Notes under the pieces: generated by a model
Databases searched by the model: none
Seen by the model: the letters and a program-made list of their open reading frames with translations, nothing else
What the model was told of the DNA's origin: nothing
Origin: an uncultured Desulfuromonadales bacterium
Lineage (GTDB): Bacteria; Desulfobacterota; Desulfuromonadia; Desulfuromonadales; Geopsychrobacteraceae
DNA length: 5,057 nucleotides
Assembly: GCA_947259685.1 (NCBI GenBank)
Contig: CAMYNC010000209.1
Coordinates: 1-5,057 of the forward strand
Direction of reading: 5' to 3'
Shown here: positions 4,932 to 5,057 of the stretch, in pieces
Layout: every line of letters starts with the position of its first letter
How positions within the stretch are numbered: position 1 is the stretch's first letter
Position numbers and translations under genes: made by a program

Positions 4932-5057
4932 ATGTCGGGTCGCTCGAAAAAAATCCTGGTTATCATCGCCGTCGCCGCGCTGGTCGTGGTGTTCTTCGCT
5001 TTCGATCTGCAGCGCTACCTGACCCTCGCTGAACTCAAGGCTCGTCAGACGGAGTTC
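4932..5057 (+). CDS. TVP38/TMEM64-family (DedA-like) inner-membrane protein, N-terminal part
   Basis: Only the first 42 codons are present; the frame is open to the window edge. A short basic N-terminus (SGRSKK) is followed by one hydrophobic segment (about residues 8-24, ILVIIAVAALVVVFFAF) and then DLQRYLTLAELKARQTEF. The pattern of a first membrane helix followed by Y-L-T-L-x-x-L-K-x-R-Q is what I recognise from the start of bacterial TVP38/TMEM64 proteins, polytopic inner-membrane proteins of the SNARE-associated/DedA superfamily with poorly known function, often encoded beside FAD-dependent mercuric-reductase-like oxidoreductases. ATG has GAGAGG (4921-4926) at 5-nt spacing. It lies after the hairpin at 4888-4912, so it may start a separate unit or receive readthrough. 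Assignment rests on a short segment and could change with the full sequence. Confidence 0.65.
   Translation, partial: MSGRSKKILVIIAVAALVVVFFAFDLQRYLTLAELKARQTEF

Overview
The window looks like chromosomal DNA of a respiratory proteobacterium. I lean towards the Desulfuromonadales/Geobacter side, because a c-type cytochrome, a SPASM-like radical SAM enzyme, a one-domain flavin reductase and a Crp/Fnr regulator sit together. This is an impression from gene content, not a phylogenetic result. There are no rRNAs, tRNAs, CRISPR arrays or intact transposases.

Layout. Positions 258-1 (minus) hold the N-terminal 86 codons of a mercury-type MerR regulator. It is preceded by a promoter/operator that is nearly the classical mer operator, placed so that it drives merR itself; any resistance genes would lie to the left, outside the window. 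Positions 313-757 hold about 450 bases of AT-rich DNA with no convincing gene but an unusual density of inverted repeats, including a good minus-strand terminator (576-540) with no visible gene upstream of it. From 758 onward a plus-strand operon begins: promoter, TetR operator and tetR (829-1416); an AhpD/carboxymuconolactone decarboxylase-like protein (1449-1976); a Crp/Fnr-type regulator (1994-2728); a ferredoxin-NADP reductase-like flavoprotein (2746-3414); a radical SAM protein overlapping it by 20 nt (3395-4309); and, after a 67-nt gap containing a stem-loop, an exported cytochrome P460-family haem protein (4377-4871). A strong hairpin (4888-4912) separates this from a TVP38/TMEM64-like membrane protein that begins at 4932 and runs off the window.

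How the genes may work together. The TetR protein probably represses its own operon through a palindrome at the expected transcription start. The AhpD-like protein has the CxxC...H redox centre of peroxide-handling enzymes. The flavin reductase and radical SAM enzyme look translationally coupled, which suggests the reductase supplies electrons for SAM cleavage. The end product is a periplasmic P460/cytochrome c'-beta-like protein, a family known for binding or oxidising nitrogen compounds such as NO and hydroxylamine. The most interesting hypothesis is that this is an NO/hydroxylamine or redox-stress module in which the radical SAM enzyme and its reductase modify or mature the P460 protein. 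The gene order is seen in the sequence; the functional link is inference.
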